DNA of 64,000 nt from Neisseria zalophi (GTDB lineage: Bacteria > Pseudomonadota > Gammaproteobacteria > Burkholderiales > Neisseriaceae), in contig NZ_CP031700.1 in NCBI RefSeq assembly GCF_008807015.1, positions 496,001-560,000 of the forward strand, read 5' to 3'. Of this stretch, positions 48,012-56,839 are shown piece after piece (the stretch's first letter is position 1; each line of letters starts with the position of its first letter). Under the pieces are notes generated by a model. The model saw nothing but the letters and a program-made list of their open reading frames with translations, had not been told where the DNA came from and ran no database searches. The position numbers and the translations under genes were made by a program.

Positions 48012-48922
48012 TTTTGTACAAAACGATATAAATCATACCGTAATATTCAGATTTTTGTGAAAAAATACATAAAATTGCTAGTTACCCAGAATAAGTATCG
48101 GCTCGCTTTGGATAAAAGAAGTAGTATTCTTTTTAGTTTGTATTCATATAAAGGGAGTATGGTGCAACAAGCTTTGGGTCGGTTATCTCAATTGCTATCT
48201 GATGTGGGCGGTAAAAATAAAACTGTATCAGGCTGGTAAAATAAAGTGTTGCTATTTGGGTACATATATTTGAAATTTATAACTGTTTTAATTTTAAAAT
48301 AAGTTATTATTTCTAAATATATTTATTATATCGTTATCAGTAAAGATGTTTTGATACTATGGAATAGTATATTCCATTTTGGATAAATTAAAATGAATAT
48401 TTTAAATATAAGTAATTGTTTAATATAATTATTAATTATTTGTTAGATATGATAGATTTGTTTGATTGCAGATTTTTTGTTTTTTATGAATGGTAGATGC
48501 GATAGTAATTATCTGTATATAGTGGTTTAATTTTAAAAATGTATAGCCTTTGTTAAGATGTAAACTTTGATTATGCAATTTGGTCATATATCGTTACCTA
48601 TTATGTGTATTGGTTCTATTATCATTTTTTCGAGAGTATTATTAGAAACTTAAGAAAATAATTTATGTAAAAGCTTTTTAAATAAATTGGTTATCAATTA
48701 CTATGTATAAAGTATGATTTGTGAATATTTAAAAAGTAGCCATAGTTGTATAAATACCCCATAGATGACATTAAACTATGTTACTGATGTAATAAATGGT
48801 TAAATCATGTTATTATTATGCACTTGGGGAATAATATGGTTTTAAAAATATGCTCGACAACTCATTCCAACAGGTTTTTAAATTGGGTTTGTTAGAGCTA
48901 TTACACTTGTCGGGAGATATCC
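48012..48922. other. Long AT-rich gap before the GTPase/roadblock operon
   Basis: About 910 bases, very AT-rich, no uptake sequence. The only open frame of note (48057-48239, GTG start, 60 codons) has no recognised motif and no ribosome site I would trust. The region probably carries the divergent promoters of the transpeptidase gene and the operon, and maybe decayed sequence. Confidence 0.6.
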
Positions 48923-50395
48923 TTGGATTATTCACTTCTAATTATAGGGTTGCTGGTTGCTTTGTGTGCGTTGTTGTTTCTACGTTATAAACAAAGTACA
49001 AATAAAGTATCCAAAAAGCAAAAAGCATCCAAACTTTCTGAACAAAGTCGCCAACAGAATAAAGGTGCGGCTACCTCTTCTTCTGCCGGTGGTGATTGGA
49101 TGGATCAGGTATCGCAGTCTGTTGCCGATACTGAAAATCAGGATTGGGGATGGGAGAGTGGTGTCTCAGATTCTGCTACTACAGCGGTTTCTGCACAGGA
49201 AGTCGATCCCCTTACAGAGTATCAAGTCTATAAGCAATTTGGTTATGAAAGTAAGGCAGCTGCCTCTTTAGCTGGATATTTATCAAGCTTGGGAGATGAA
49301 GCTCCTGAAAAGTTAGTACATGAGCTCGTTGGTCTGAGCTTGCGTATTAATGACATCGATTTGTTGGCAGAAACGCTAAACCAGCACAGTAGTTCTTTAC
49401 AGGAAGAAAGTTTGGCTGAGTATGTCAAGGCTGGCTTGGTTGCAAATCCGACACATTTAATCTTACGGGTTATTGCCGAAAATCGTCTCGGTTGGAGCAT
49501 GCAGCAGGTTTCACGGATTATTGGTGAAAACAATAGTTTGGATGATATTCAATCGGCATCTGCTGCGCCTACTTTAACGATTCGTACGCGTACAGCAGAT
49601 ACATCTGAAAATAATACAGAATATGCGACAACGAGAAGTAATGAGATTGTTAAAGGAAATATTGATTTAGGAAGTGTTAGCGAAGAAGAAATGGGCGCGG
49701 TAATCGGTTTTGTAAAACCAGAAAAAAGTGCCAAAATTCTTAAAGGAAAAGTGGATTATGAAACTGCGCTACGCCAATATAACAAAGCAATTCAAAAATC
49801 AACTAAACCTGCTAGCCTAATTATTGATGCACTTAAATTAGATTATCAATATGAAGAAGTTAATCAGTTTGCCAAGCATTTGTGGAAGCTCTACTACTCT
49901 TTAGGTCAGTATGGTCGGCAAGTTAAAGAGCGTATGCTGGGTTGGGGATACAGCTTGGGCTATCATGAAGTGTTTGATGATTTGGAAAAGGGGCCGTCTG
50001 AACAAAAAGTTCGCGAAATTGGATTAAAAAGAGGTTATTTACAGCCAACTTCTCTTCAATTGAAGTCTAAGTATCGTGATTTGGTTCAAAAAGATTCTTC
50101 TCTTATTAGTGAGAATGCTTCTCCGGCAGAAGAGGCTATTAAAGAAGTCGAGTCGTTGTTGATGTATGGTCAGCTGGATCAAGCTATTGGTACTTTGGAG
50201 CAGGCAGTATTGCAGTATCCGCAAGAATCACAACTGTACGTTATGTTGTTTGATCTTTATGAACGTGCAGAAGACTGGTCTCGTTTAGAACAGTTCCTAA
50301 GATTGTTGCGTGAGCATGTAGCAAGCCTACCTGAGGAAGTGGTATTGGCAATGAGCCGGTTATTACGCCGAATGAATCAATATTCTAATAAATAG
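48923..50395 (+). CDS. Membrane-anchored TPR protein (first gene of the GTPase/roadblock operon)
   Basis: 490 residues from TTG 48923, with GGGAG nine to thirteen bases upstream. One N-terminal transmembrane helix (about 4-20, LLIIGLLVALCALLFL), a basic and serine-rich linker, then a cytoplasmic body. The C-terminal part (about 405-485) has TPR-like helices (LDQAIGTLEQAVLQYPQESQLYVMLFDLY). The layout (membrane helix, variable middle, TPR end) recalls FimV/TspA-type pilus or pole organisers but the sequence is not clearly one of them. It is followed after 32 bases by the pseudo-receiver gene. One uptake sequence lies inside (near 49992). Confidence 0.6.
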   Translation: MDYSLLIIGLLVALCALLFLRYKQSTNKVSKKQKASKLSEQSRQQNKGAATSSSAGGDWMDQVSQSVADTENQDWGWESGVSDSATTAVSAQEVDPLTEYQVYKQFGYESKAAASLAGYLSSLGDEAPEKLVHELVGLSLRINDIDLLAETLNQHSSSLQEESLAEYVKAGLVANPTHLILRVIAENRLGWSMQQVSRIIGENNSLDDIQSASAAPTLTIRTRTADTSENNTEYATTRSNEIVKGNIDLGSVSEEEMGAVIGFVKPEKSAKILKGKVDYETALRQYNKAIQKSTKPASLIIDALKLDYQYEEVNQFAKHLWKLYYSLGQYGRQVKERMLGWGYSLGYHEVFDDLEKGPSEQKVREIGLKRGYLQPTSLQLKSKYRDLVQKDSSLISENASPAEEAIKEVESLLMYGQLDQAIGTLEQAVLQYPQESQLYVMLFDLYERAEDWSRLEQFLRLLREHVASLPEEVVLAMSRLLRRMNQYSNK

Positions 50396-50427
50396 TAAAT
50401 ACCTTTTAAATTTAAAGAGTACCGAAA

Positions 50428-51522
50428 ATGGATAACATGTTACCTAAAGTAAAAACAATACGGATTATGTTGCAAGATATGGGTGAGCAGCAAGAAGCTA
50501 TTTTCCGTATGGCATTTAAAATGCATAATACAACCAATTATGAAATCGTTCAGCCTGATTCTGATATACAACCTGATTTAATTTTAGTAGATACGGATAC
50601 AGAACAAGGACTAGCTAATTGGAATAAATTAAAAGATACTTATGAAAATGTACCCGTTGCTATTTTTTCCATTAAAGAACCAACAGTCACTTCTCCTTAT
50701 TTAGCAAAACCGATTAAGTTTGATACTTTGTTTCCTATTTTAAGAAGTCTTTCGCAAGGGGGAAGTATTTATGAAGTATCAGAGCAACAAAAAGAAGATA
50801 CAAATACAAATCATTCGAGTGGTGTGAGAAAAGCCACTATTCACCGGTTTAATCCACAAAGAGGCTTGTTGGGTGCTTTAAAATTTGCCAGCCAGGGGCA
50901 TCAAGATATTGCTATATTACATGAAGGAAAGCCTGTATTGATTGTATTTCCCAGTATCCAACGCGTATTACTGACCATCAGTGCCTCTGAGCTTGAGAAA
51001 CTGAGTAAAGATGATAATTTATCTGTTGTATGTAAAGCTGTTCCTGATAATCCCCAGTGGAAAGAAAAAGCAAAAGTCACCATTATGTCGTGCTTATGGC
51101 AAATGGCCATTTGGACGGCGCAAGGTCGCTTGATTTACCCTATGACACCACAAACAGTTTTTACTTTGAAACGTTGGCCAAATTTAACACGCTTGGCTCC
51201 TGTGCCTGAATCTATGCGTTTATCAGCATTTCTTACTAAAACATCGGTAAATTTAAACGTACTTTATAAAGTGATGCCTTTAGATATGCCTGATATATTG
51301 AATTATTTATCTGCTACTTATGTTACAGGTTTCCTTGCAACCGATACTGAGTTTGACGGACAAAATACAAAAGGACATGTTGCTGGTGAAAGTGTTAACG
51401 TAGGCGGTGAATTACCTGATAACCAGATGTCTAGAGATGCGCAAAAAGCAGTGAGTCCTTCTGCGGAGCAGCCACGTAGCTTATTACAACGGTTGATGCG
51501 TAAATTGATTGGTAAGAAATAA
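50428..51522 (+). CDS. Pseudo-receiver protein with C-terminal PatA/DUF4388-like region
   Basis: 364 residues. Residues about 9-112 have the look of a response-regulator receiver: IRIMLQDMG start, a DLILVDTDTEQG strand with the acidic site, VAIFSIKEP, and the K-P of YLAKPIKFDTLFPIL. The first acidic pair is not clear, so phosphorylation is doubtful. The rest (about 130-300) has FNPQRGLLGALKFAS and may be a DUF4388-like scaffold; no DNA-binding domain. The tail is basic (RLMRKLIGKK). Flanked by the TPR gene and the GTPase gene, 23 bases from the latter. Confidence 0.5.
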   Translation: MDNMLPKVKTIRIMLQDMGEQQEAIFRMAFKMHNTTNYEIVQPDSDIQPDLILVDTDTEQGLANWNKLKDTYENVPVAIFSIKEPTVTSPYLAKPIKFDTLFPILRSLSQGGSIYEVSEQQKEDTNTNHSSGVRKATIHRFNPQRGLLGALKFASQGHQDIAILHEGKPVLIVFPSIQRVLLTISASELEKLSKDDNLSVVCKAVPDNPQWKEKAKVTIMSCLWQMAIWTAQGRLIYPMTPQTVFTLKRWPNLTRLAPVPESMRLSAFLTKTSVNLNVLYKVMPLDMPDILNYLSATYVTGFLATDTEFDGQNTKGHVAGESVNVGGELPDNQMSRDAQKAVSPSAEQPRSLLQRLMRKLIGKK

Positions 51523-51545
51523 TAAATATTAAAGAGGTTATCGTA

Positions 51546-52082
51546 ATGAAAGAGAATAAAATTATTTTTACCGGTCCTGTCGGTGTAGGTAAAACAACGG
51601 CAATTTCTGCATTATCCGACGAACCGCCGGTACAGACTGATGCTGATGCATCGGATATGACGCTTGTTAGAAAAGGGTATACAACTGTTGCAATGGATTA
51701 TGGTGTTATTCGTTTAGATGAAGAAACCAAAGTACATCTTTATGGTACGCCAGGCCAGGAACGGTTTAACTTTATGTGGGAGATCCTTAGCCAAGGAAGT
51801 ATGGGGTTAATCTTGTTGTTAGATAATACGAGAACGAATCCTTTAAAAGATTTACAATTTTTTCTAGATGCATTTAAAGAGTTATTAAAAACAGCCCCTT
51901 TAGTTGTAGGGGTGACTAAAATGGACATTCGGTCTTTGCCCGGCGTAGATGTGTATCAGAAATATCTGGCACAAAATAATTTTAATGTTCCTGTATTTGA
52001 AATTGATGCCCGTCGTGAAGATGATGTTAAACAATTAGTGAGCGCAATGCTCTTCTCAATTGATCCGGGATTAGAGGTATAA
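51546..52082 (+). CDS. MglA-like small Ras-type GTPase
   Basis: 178 residues. G1 is G-P-V-G-V-G-K-T (10-17), the G3 region reads Y-G-T-P-G-Q-E (66-72), G4 T-K-M-D (124-127) and G5 near D-A-R (154-156). The G3 aspartate of Ras (D-T-A-G-Q) is replaced, as in the MglA group, where T-x-P-G-Q is usual. MglA-type GTPases act with roadblock-domain GAPs to set cell polarity for motility. Two roadblock-like proteins are encoded just downstream, which supports the call. Function here is inferred from family and context. Confidence 0.82.
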   Translation: MKENKIIFTGPVGVGKTTAISALSDEPPVQTDADASDMTLVRKGYTTVAMDYGVIRLDEETKVHLYGTPGQERFNFMWEILSQGSMGLILLLDNTRTNPLKDLQFFLDAFKELLKTAPLVVGVTKMDIRSLPGVDVYQKYLAQNNFNVPVFEIDARREDDVKQLVSAMLFSIDPGLEV

Positions 52083-52083
52083 G

Positions 52084-52725
52084 ATGGAATCTACACTTTC
52101 TTTACAATCAAATTTGTACCCTAAGATTACTCCGGCTGGTGCATATTATGCCGTTTCAGGTGATACGCCTAGTGCCAGCCGAACACTTCTTTATGGTTTA
52201 TTGAGAGCGAATCCAAATGAAACCATAAGTCAAGAAAAGCTATTAAACTGGGCGGAGACCAATGATTTTGATAGCGCACTGAATTTACTTTATCGCTTAC
52301 AACGCCTTGAGTTTTTATATGGTGATGAAAATATTAGCAATGAAGATATACATTTATCAGATGAGCAGCTTCCTGATTTGCTAGCAACACTTTCTAATTC
52401 GGGAAAAGCATTATTAGCTGATGAAAATGGGCTTTATTTTGCAAATGCCGGATTTCACCATGAGGCCGCTGAGGAATTAGGGATTTTAGCGGGTGAAATT
52501 GCAGAAGTTGCAGACAAACATCAACTGCTAATTAAAAATAACTTACATATACATCATAGCGCTTGGGGTATATGTGATCCTTCCGGACAAAGTGAGTTAA
52601 CTTTTTTCCCTTTGTACATCGGTATGAGTAAGTTGATTTTGGTTGTTGGTGGAATGCCGGATTTAAATAAAGATGAATTTGTAACTTTAGTTAAAGTTTT
52701 ATATCATCGCTATGGTAAGCTATGA
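52084..52725 (+). CDS. Possible winged-helix plus roadblock-like protein
   Basis: 213 residues, one base after the GTPase stop, so translation is likely coupled. The N-terminal third (about 20-80; TLLYGLLRANPNETISQEKLLNWAETNDFDSALNLLYRL) looks like a winged-helix domain. The last 110 residues (LLADENGLYFANAGF ... ELGILAGEIAEVAD ... FFPLYIGMSKLILVVGG) look like a roadblock/LC7 fold by strand pattern. In conservon-type modules a similar third partner exists. No family was recognised with certainty. Confidence 0.5.
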   Translation: MESTLSLQSNLYPKITPAGAYYAVSGDTPSASRTLLYGLLRANPNETISQEKLLNWAETNDFDSALNLLYRLQRLEFLYGDENISNEDIHLSDEQLPDLLATLSNSGKALLADENGLYFANAGFHHEAAEELGILAGEIAEVADKHQLLIKNNLHIHHSAWGICDPSGQSELTFFPLYIGMSKLILVVGGMPDLNKDEFVTLVKVLYHRYGKL

Positions 52726-52803
52726 TTAATTTTTAAAATAAAAATTATCTACTTTTACCAATCGGGCTAATCAATAAGATTTTTAGAATAAATGGAATAG
52801 AAA

Positions 52804-53166
52804 ATGCGCGAACAATTATTAGTTTCTGTATTAAGTGATTTGAATAATACTTCTACAGATATAACAGCTTCTGCTGTTATATCAACAGATGGTTTACCTA
52901 TTGCAACATTATTACCCGCTAATCTTAATGCGGATCGTGTTGGTGCAATGTCAGCAACTTTGCTTGCTTTAGGAAATCGTGCTGTACATGAGTTGGCTTG
53001 TGGGGAGCTAGATCAAGTAATGGTTAAAGGCTCTCATGGTTATGTACTTTTGAGCCAGGCAGGTAGTGGAGCGGTATTGGCATTAATGGCAAAAGAAAGT
53101 GGGAAACTGGGTTTAATTCTTCTTGATGCTAAGCGTGCAGCTAAACATATAGCAGATATCTTATAA
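52804..53166 (+). CDS. Roadblock/LC7-domain protein (MglB-like)
   Basis: 120 residues, one domain. The strand-helix pattern I-S-T-D-G-L-P-I-A-T (about 26-35), N-A-D-R-V-G-A-M-S-A-T-L-L-A-L-G (about 42-57), Q-V-M-V-K-G (about 70-75) and G-Y-V-L-L-S-Q-A-G is that of the Roadblock/LC7 family, which in MglB acts as GTPase-activating partner of MglA. It follows the previous gene by 78 bases and ends the operon before a strong terminator. Confidence 0.8.
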   Translation: MREQLLVSVLSDLNNTSTDITASAVISTDGLPIATLLPANLNADRVGAMSATLLALGNRAVHELACGELDQVMVKGSHGYVLLSQAGSGAVLALMAKESGKLGLILLDAKRAAKHIADIL

Positions 53167-53235
53167 GATTTTTATTTTCATCATAAGTAATTTTTGAAAT
53201 GTAATAAAAATTATTTATAACGTAAAATAGCCAAT

Positions 53236-53278
53236 AAAAGCCCACATTGTTTTATATGATAAAACAATGTGGGCTTTT
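53236..53278. terminator. Strong bidirectional terminator after the operon
   Basis: AAAAGCCCACATTGTTTTAT (53236-53255) pairs exactly with ATAAAACAATGTGGGCTTTT (53259-53278): twenty base pairs and a three-base loop, with A and T tracts on the two sides. It is not an uptake sequence. Confidence 0.85.
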
Positions 53279-53303
53279 AATTTTATTCGCTTTTAATTGT
53301 GCA

Positions 53304-55475
53304 TTATAAAATTGTTCCTAAAGGGTCTTCTGTTGCGATATAAGAATTATTAGGAAGCTCAGTGGATATATAACGCGCATCTACATGTCCCGGTACATAC
53401 TCTTGGTGGTCATTGTCAGAGTTTAGCTGATTGATATTTAAAGAGTTGCTATGACTATCTAATAAATCAGAAAGTGGATGGGATTGAGATGCTGTCTCCA
53501 TATCTTCATTTTCTAATGTTTCGGAACTATTTAGCCTAGATACTCCTTCGTTGTGAAGGATGACTTTTTCAGTTAAGTCTGTATCCATTTTAATTTTAGT
53601 AGTGCCAATGTCATATATATTTGGTTGACTAGCAGGGGGCATGGAGTGGTCACTTTTATCTTCTTGGGAATAATCTATGACAAATTCATTGTCGTCTGCC
53701 GGACTAAATGCCTTTCCTGCACTGGGTGTATTGGCCGCCTTATATGCTTTTAAAATATCAGCTATAGTTGTTCCGTTATCACCAACAATGCCGATAGCCG
53801 AGTTATGCGTATTACCATGTATGTTGCCACGTGTATTATGATGTATCAGCCAGTCACCATTTTCAAAAGTATAGCTGCTATCGGTGCGTAGAATATTATC
53901 TACAAAATGAAACAGGCTTTTCCCATGCGCATCACCTTCAACACGAATAACAGGTCGGTTTATTTTCCCACCTAAGTCGAAGGTATTATGAGAGGCTAAT
54001 ATGGTTTCCGCGTTACTTGATATGGATATACCCCCTGTAGAACTATTCGAATCTTGTACGGTTAATTTATTTTGCTCAATAACAATTTTACCATGTAGCT
54101 GCTTATTGGTATTTTGTTCTTCAATATAAATCGGTGGTGCATGAGTGCTACCAATATTCATTGTATTATTGAGTATGCGGATATGACCGGAACCTGGGCC
54201 TTTTTCTGTGTAGGGTGTATCAGGATTGTCTGGATTGCCGAATATACTGATTAAATTGTCTGCCGAACTACCTTTTATCGTGTTGTTATTAATGCTAAGC
54301 AGGTAGCTAACATCTTTTTCGTTATTACGTACCTCAATAGCCCTAGTTTGCCCCATGTTGTCGGTTAAGTTGTCAATAATATTGTCACTTATCATAAACC
54401 TACCGGATTTAGGGTTATGAAATATTTGCCATGGTTGAGCTTTATTTTCTAGTCTAATGGCACGGAATCCAGCATATAAACTGGCATCATTTAACACTCC
54501 GTAGTCATCATCTTTTAAAATATTAAATTTGGGATCGTGTATGACTTTATTGTGCTGAATTGTAACCTTGTCCATGCTGAATTGTCGGTTTTCTACTGCT
54601 ATACCAAACATTCGGTCACCATTTAAGGTGTTTCCCTTAATAATAAGATTATTAGCATCGTGTGAATCAATCCCTTTTCTATAATTGTGATCAGTTGTAT
54701 TTTTAATCACAACAATACCGTTGTTATAACTGCCGGCCTGTGTAGCAAATCCATAGCCTGTTCCCCCGTCATGATGATGTCCATTCCAAGCTAGTTTATT
54801 ATTTTCTGCAGTAAACATTTTTTGATAGGCAACCATTACACCTGCAACACGGTTGTGATGTAAATAGCTGTCAACTATCTTATTATTGTCTCCGGTTGGT
54901 AATTGATTGGCATTAATTTTGCCATTGATTAAAGCTGCTTTGGCTCCACTGGAAATGGCATCGGTAGAAGTGAATAAAACACCAGCACGGTTGGCACCAG
55001 ATACTTCTACTTTGCTAATGAGTGTATGGTCTGCGTTGTTGACGACGATGCCATTGATTTTGCCGAAATAGCTTTGTTTGGCACGATAGAAATCATCATG
55101 ATGGGTATGTTTGTATTGGATAGAGAGGTCGCTAATAAATTTACCATTTTGGTTGTCTATCCAGATGCCTGCTTTCTCGGGTGGAGTATCATTACTGATA
55201 TAGTTATGTACACCATTTTGTTTATGGGTAAACAAGATTTTTGTTTGTCCCATGCCATCGCCAAAAATTCCAGTAACATTTTTATTTGATTGATTGATTT
55301 CAATCACTTGCTTAATATTTATTGTGCCATGAAGATAGAGTGCGGCTTTTTCTTTGTGAGCAGTGGCTAAGGCTTCTTGTATGGCTTGATCATAAGTATT
55401 GGATGGGTTTTTAAAGTCATCAATATCTATATATTTTCCATATTTACTGTGTGTTCTTGGTGTATATGTTTTCAT
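53304..55475 (-). CDS. Second beta-helix protein, paralogue of the one at 6183-9293
   Basis: 723 residues. It starts directly at the Pectate_lyase_3-like region (KYGKYIDIDDF near 12-22), lacking the BapA-like prefix, glycine span and linker of the large paralogue. The helix part (about 10-570) shares whole phrases with it, such as H-T-L-I-S-K-V-E-V-S-G-A-N-R-A-G-V and D-S-Y-L-H-H-N-R-V-A-G-V; the D-x-H of YRKGIDSHD (about 270) is kept. The last 150 residues are acidic, as in the paralogue, though they differ in sequence. No signal peptide. Either it is exported by its C-terminus alone or it stays inside. AT-rich sequence lies upstream (55476-55798). Confidence 0.7.
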   Translation of the reverse strand: MKTYTPRTHSKYGKYIDIDDFKNPSNTYDQAIQEALATAHKEKAALYLHGTINIKQVIEINQSNKNVTGIFGDGMGQTKILFTHKQNGVHNYISNDTPPEKAGIWIDNQNGKFISDLSIQYKHTHHDDFYRAKQSYFGKINGIVVNNADHTLISKVEVSGANRAGVLFTSTDAISSGAKAALINGKINANQLPTGDNNKIVDSYLHHNRVAGVMVAYQKMFTAENNKLAWNGHHHDGGTGYGFATQAGSYNNGIVVIKNTTDHNYRKGIDSHDANNLIIKGNTLNGDRMFGIAVENRQFSMDKVTIQHNKVIHDPKFNILKDDDYGVLNDASLYAGFRAIRLENKAQPWQIFHNPKSGRFMISDNIIDNLTDNMGQTRAIEVRNNEKDVSYLLSINNNTIKGSSADNLISIFGNPDNPDTPYTEKGPGSGHIRILNNTMNIGSTHAPPIYIEEQNTNKQLHGKIVIEQNKLTVQDSNSSTGGISISSNAETILASHNTFDLGGKINRPVIRVEGDAHGKSLFHFVDNILRTDSSYTFENGDWLIHHNTRGNIHGNTHNSAIGIVGDNGTTIADILKAYKAANTPSAGKAFSPADDNEFVIDYSQEDKSDHSMPPASQPNIYDIGTTKIKMDTDLTEKVILHNEGVSRLNSSETLENEDMETASQSHPLSDLLDSHSNSLNINQLNSDNDHQEYVPGHVDARYISTELPNNSYIATEDPLGTIL

Positions 55476-55798
55476 TTATACTCTCTGCAATAATTATTTT
55501 TAACATTACTAAATGATTGAGCGAAAAAGTATAATGTAGTTTAGTTACGGCAAAAACGTCTTATTTTAAAATTTGTATTAAAAATAAATCGATATTGACA
55601 TTTATTAACAATTGTTAATAAATGTGTTTATGAAAATGTAATTAAATTTTCCAAATTTTTTAAGCAATAAAATTTATTTTTAAAAATAAAAAATATACTA
55701 AAAAAATATTTTAATTTATAAAATTTAATTTGTTAATTTTTGAAAATAAGTACTTCTGTCTTATTTGGGAATAAATATAGCATTTATATGGGATGAAA
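55476..55798. other. AT-rich gap between the beta-helix gene and fbpC
   Basis: About 320 bases, strongly AT-rich, with no reading frame or terminator I can support. It should hold the promoter of the beta-helix gene. Confidence 0.55.
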
Positions 55799-56839
55799 CT
55801 AGATTGGAAAAGCAATTAAATGCTCTAAATTCATACGAATGCCAATATGGCTACCAATAGGGTGATTATGATGATGGGCTGGTATTTGTACAGATACGGT
55901 TTCACCACTATTAATTTTGAGCAAATAAACAAAGTGATTGCCTTTAAAGTCTTTATCTATAATTTCAGCAGTAATGGGACTAGTATCATCATAAATGATG
56001 TTGTCTGGTCGGATTAATACATTTAAATTATCACCATAATGGTAAGAAGAAGGTAGTGAGCCACGAAATGTGCCTATAGGAAGTTGTATACAGTAATCAT
56101 TGATTACTTTGCCTCTTAGCATGAAACTTGTACCAATAAAACGGGCTGTATAGATATCAGTCGGCTCATGATATAGTTTGTAAGGGGTGTCCCATTGTTT
56201 CAGACGGCCTGTTGACATCAGGCCGATTTTATCGGCTATCGCAAAAGCTTCTTGTTGGTCGTGAGTTACTAAGATAGCGCTAGTATTTTCTTTTTTGAGT
56301 AGCTGGCGTATTTCTTTAGAAAGTTGCGCACGTAAGTCTGCATCAAGATTAGAAAAAGGTTCATCAAGTAGAATTAAGTCGGGCTTTGGTGCCAGTGCGC
56401 GAGCCAATGCGATACGCTGTTGTTGTCCGCCTGAAAGTTGATGGGGATAGCGTTTTCCGCAATTAGGTAAGTCAATTAAATCAAGTAATTCTGTAACACG
56501 CTTGTGACGTTTATCTGCTGGTTGCTTGCTAATGCCAAAAGCAATATTTTGTGCAGCGGTCAAATGTGGGAATAAGGCATAGTCTTGAAAGACCATACCA
56601 ATACGGCGTTGATGAGGCGGGATAAATGTGAGGCCGTCTGAAAGGATTTTTCCATTTAATATGATTTTACCGCTATCGGGTTGTTCAAAGCCTGCTATCG
56701 TACGTAGGGCTGTCGTTTTCCCACATCCGGAAGACCCGAGTAGGCAGGCAATCTCTCCTTTATTCAGTATGAAACTGAAATCTTGTAAAACAGGCTTCTG
56801 GTCAAATGATAAGTTTATTTGTTCAACTTCTAAAATCAT
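55799..56839 (-). CDS. fbpC: Ferric iron ABC transporter ATPase
   Basis: 346 residues. Walker A GSSGCGKTT (about 34-42), Q-loop VFQDYALFPH (about 83-92), signature LSGGQQQR (about 134-141), Walker B ILLDEPFSNLDADLR (about 156-170). The C-terminal 110 residues form the TOBE-type regulatory part usual for FbpC/PotA-like ATPases. Its start overlaps the stop of fbpB by four bases (ATGA, 56836-56839). Confidence 0.92.
   Translation of the reverse strand: MILEVEQINLSFDQKPVLQDFSFILNKGEIACLLGSSGCGKTTALRTIAGFEQPDSGKIILNGKILSDGLTFIPPHQRRIGMVFQDYALFPHLTAAQNIAFGISKQPADKRHKRVTELLDLIDLPNCGKRYPHQLSGGQQQRIALARALAPKPDLILLDEPFSNLDADLRAQLSKEIRQLLKKENTSAILVTHDQQEAFAIADKIGLMSTGRLKQWDTPYKLYHEPTDIYTARFIGTSFMLRGKVINDYCIQLPIGTFRGSLPSSYHYGDNLNVLIRPDNIIYDDTSPITAEIIDKDFKGNHFVYLLKINSGETVSVQIPAHHHNHPIGSHIGIRMNLEHLIAFPI

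Noticed and set aside
48057..48239. 60-codon GTG-start open frame
   Set aside because: No ribosome site, no motif, and AT-rich surroundings where chance frames are common; kept only as a remark in the gap entry.
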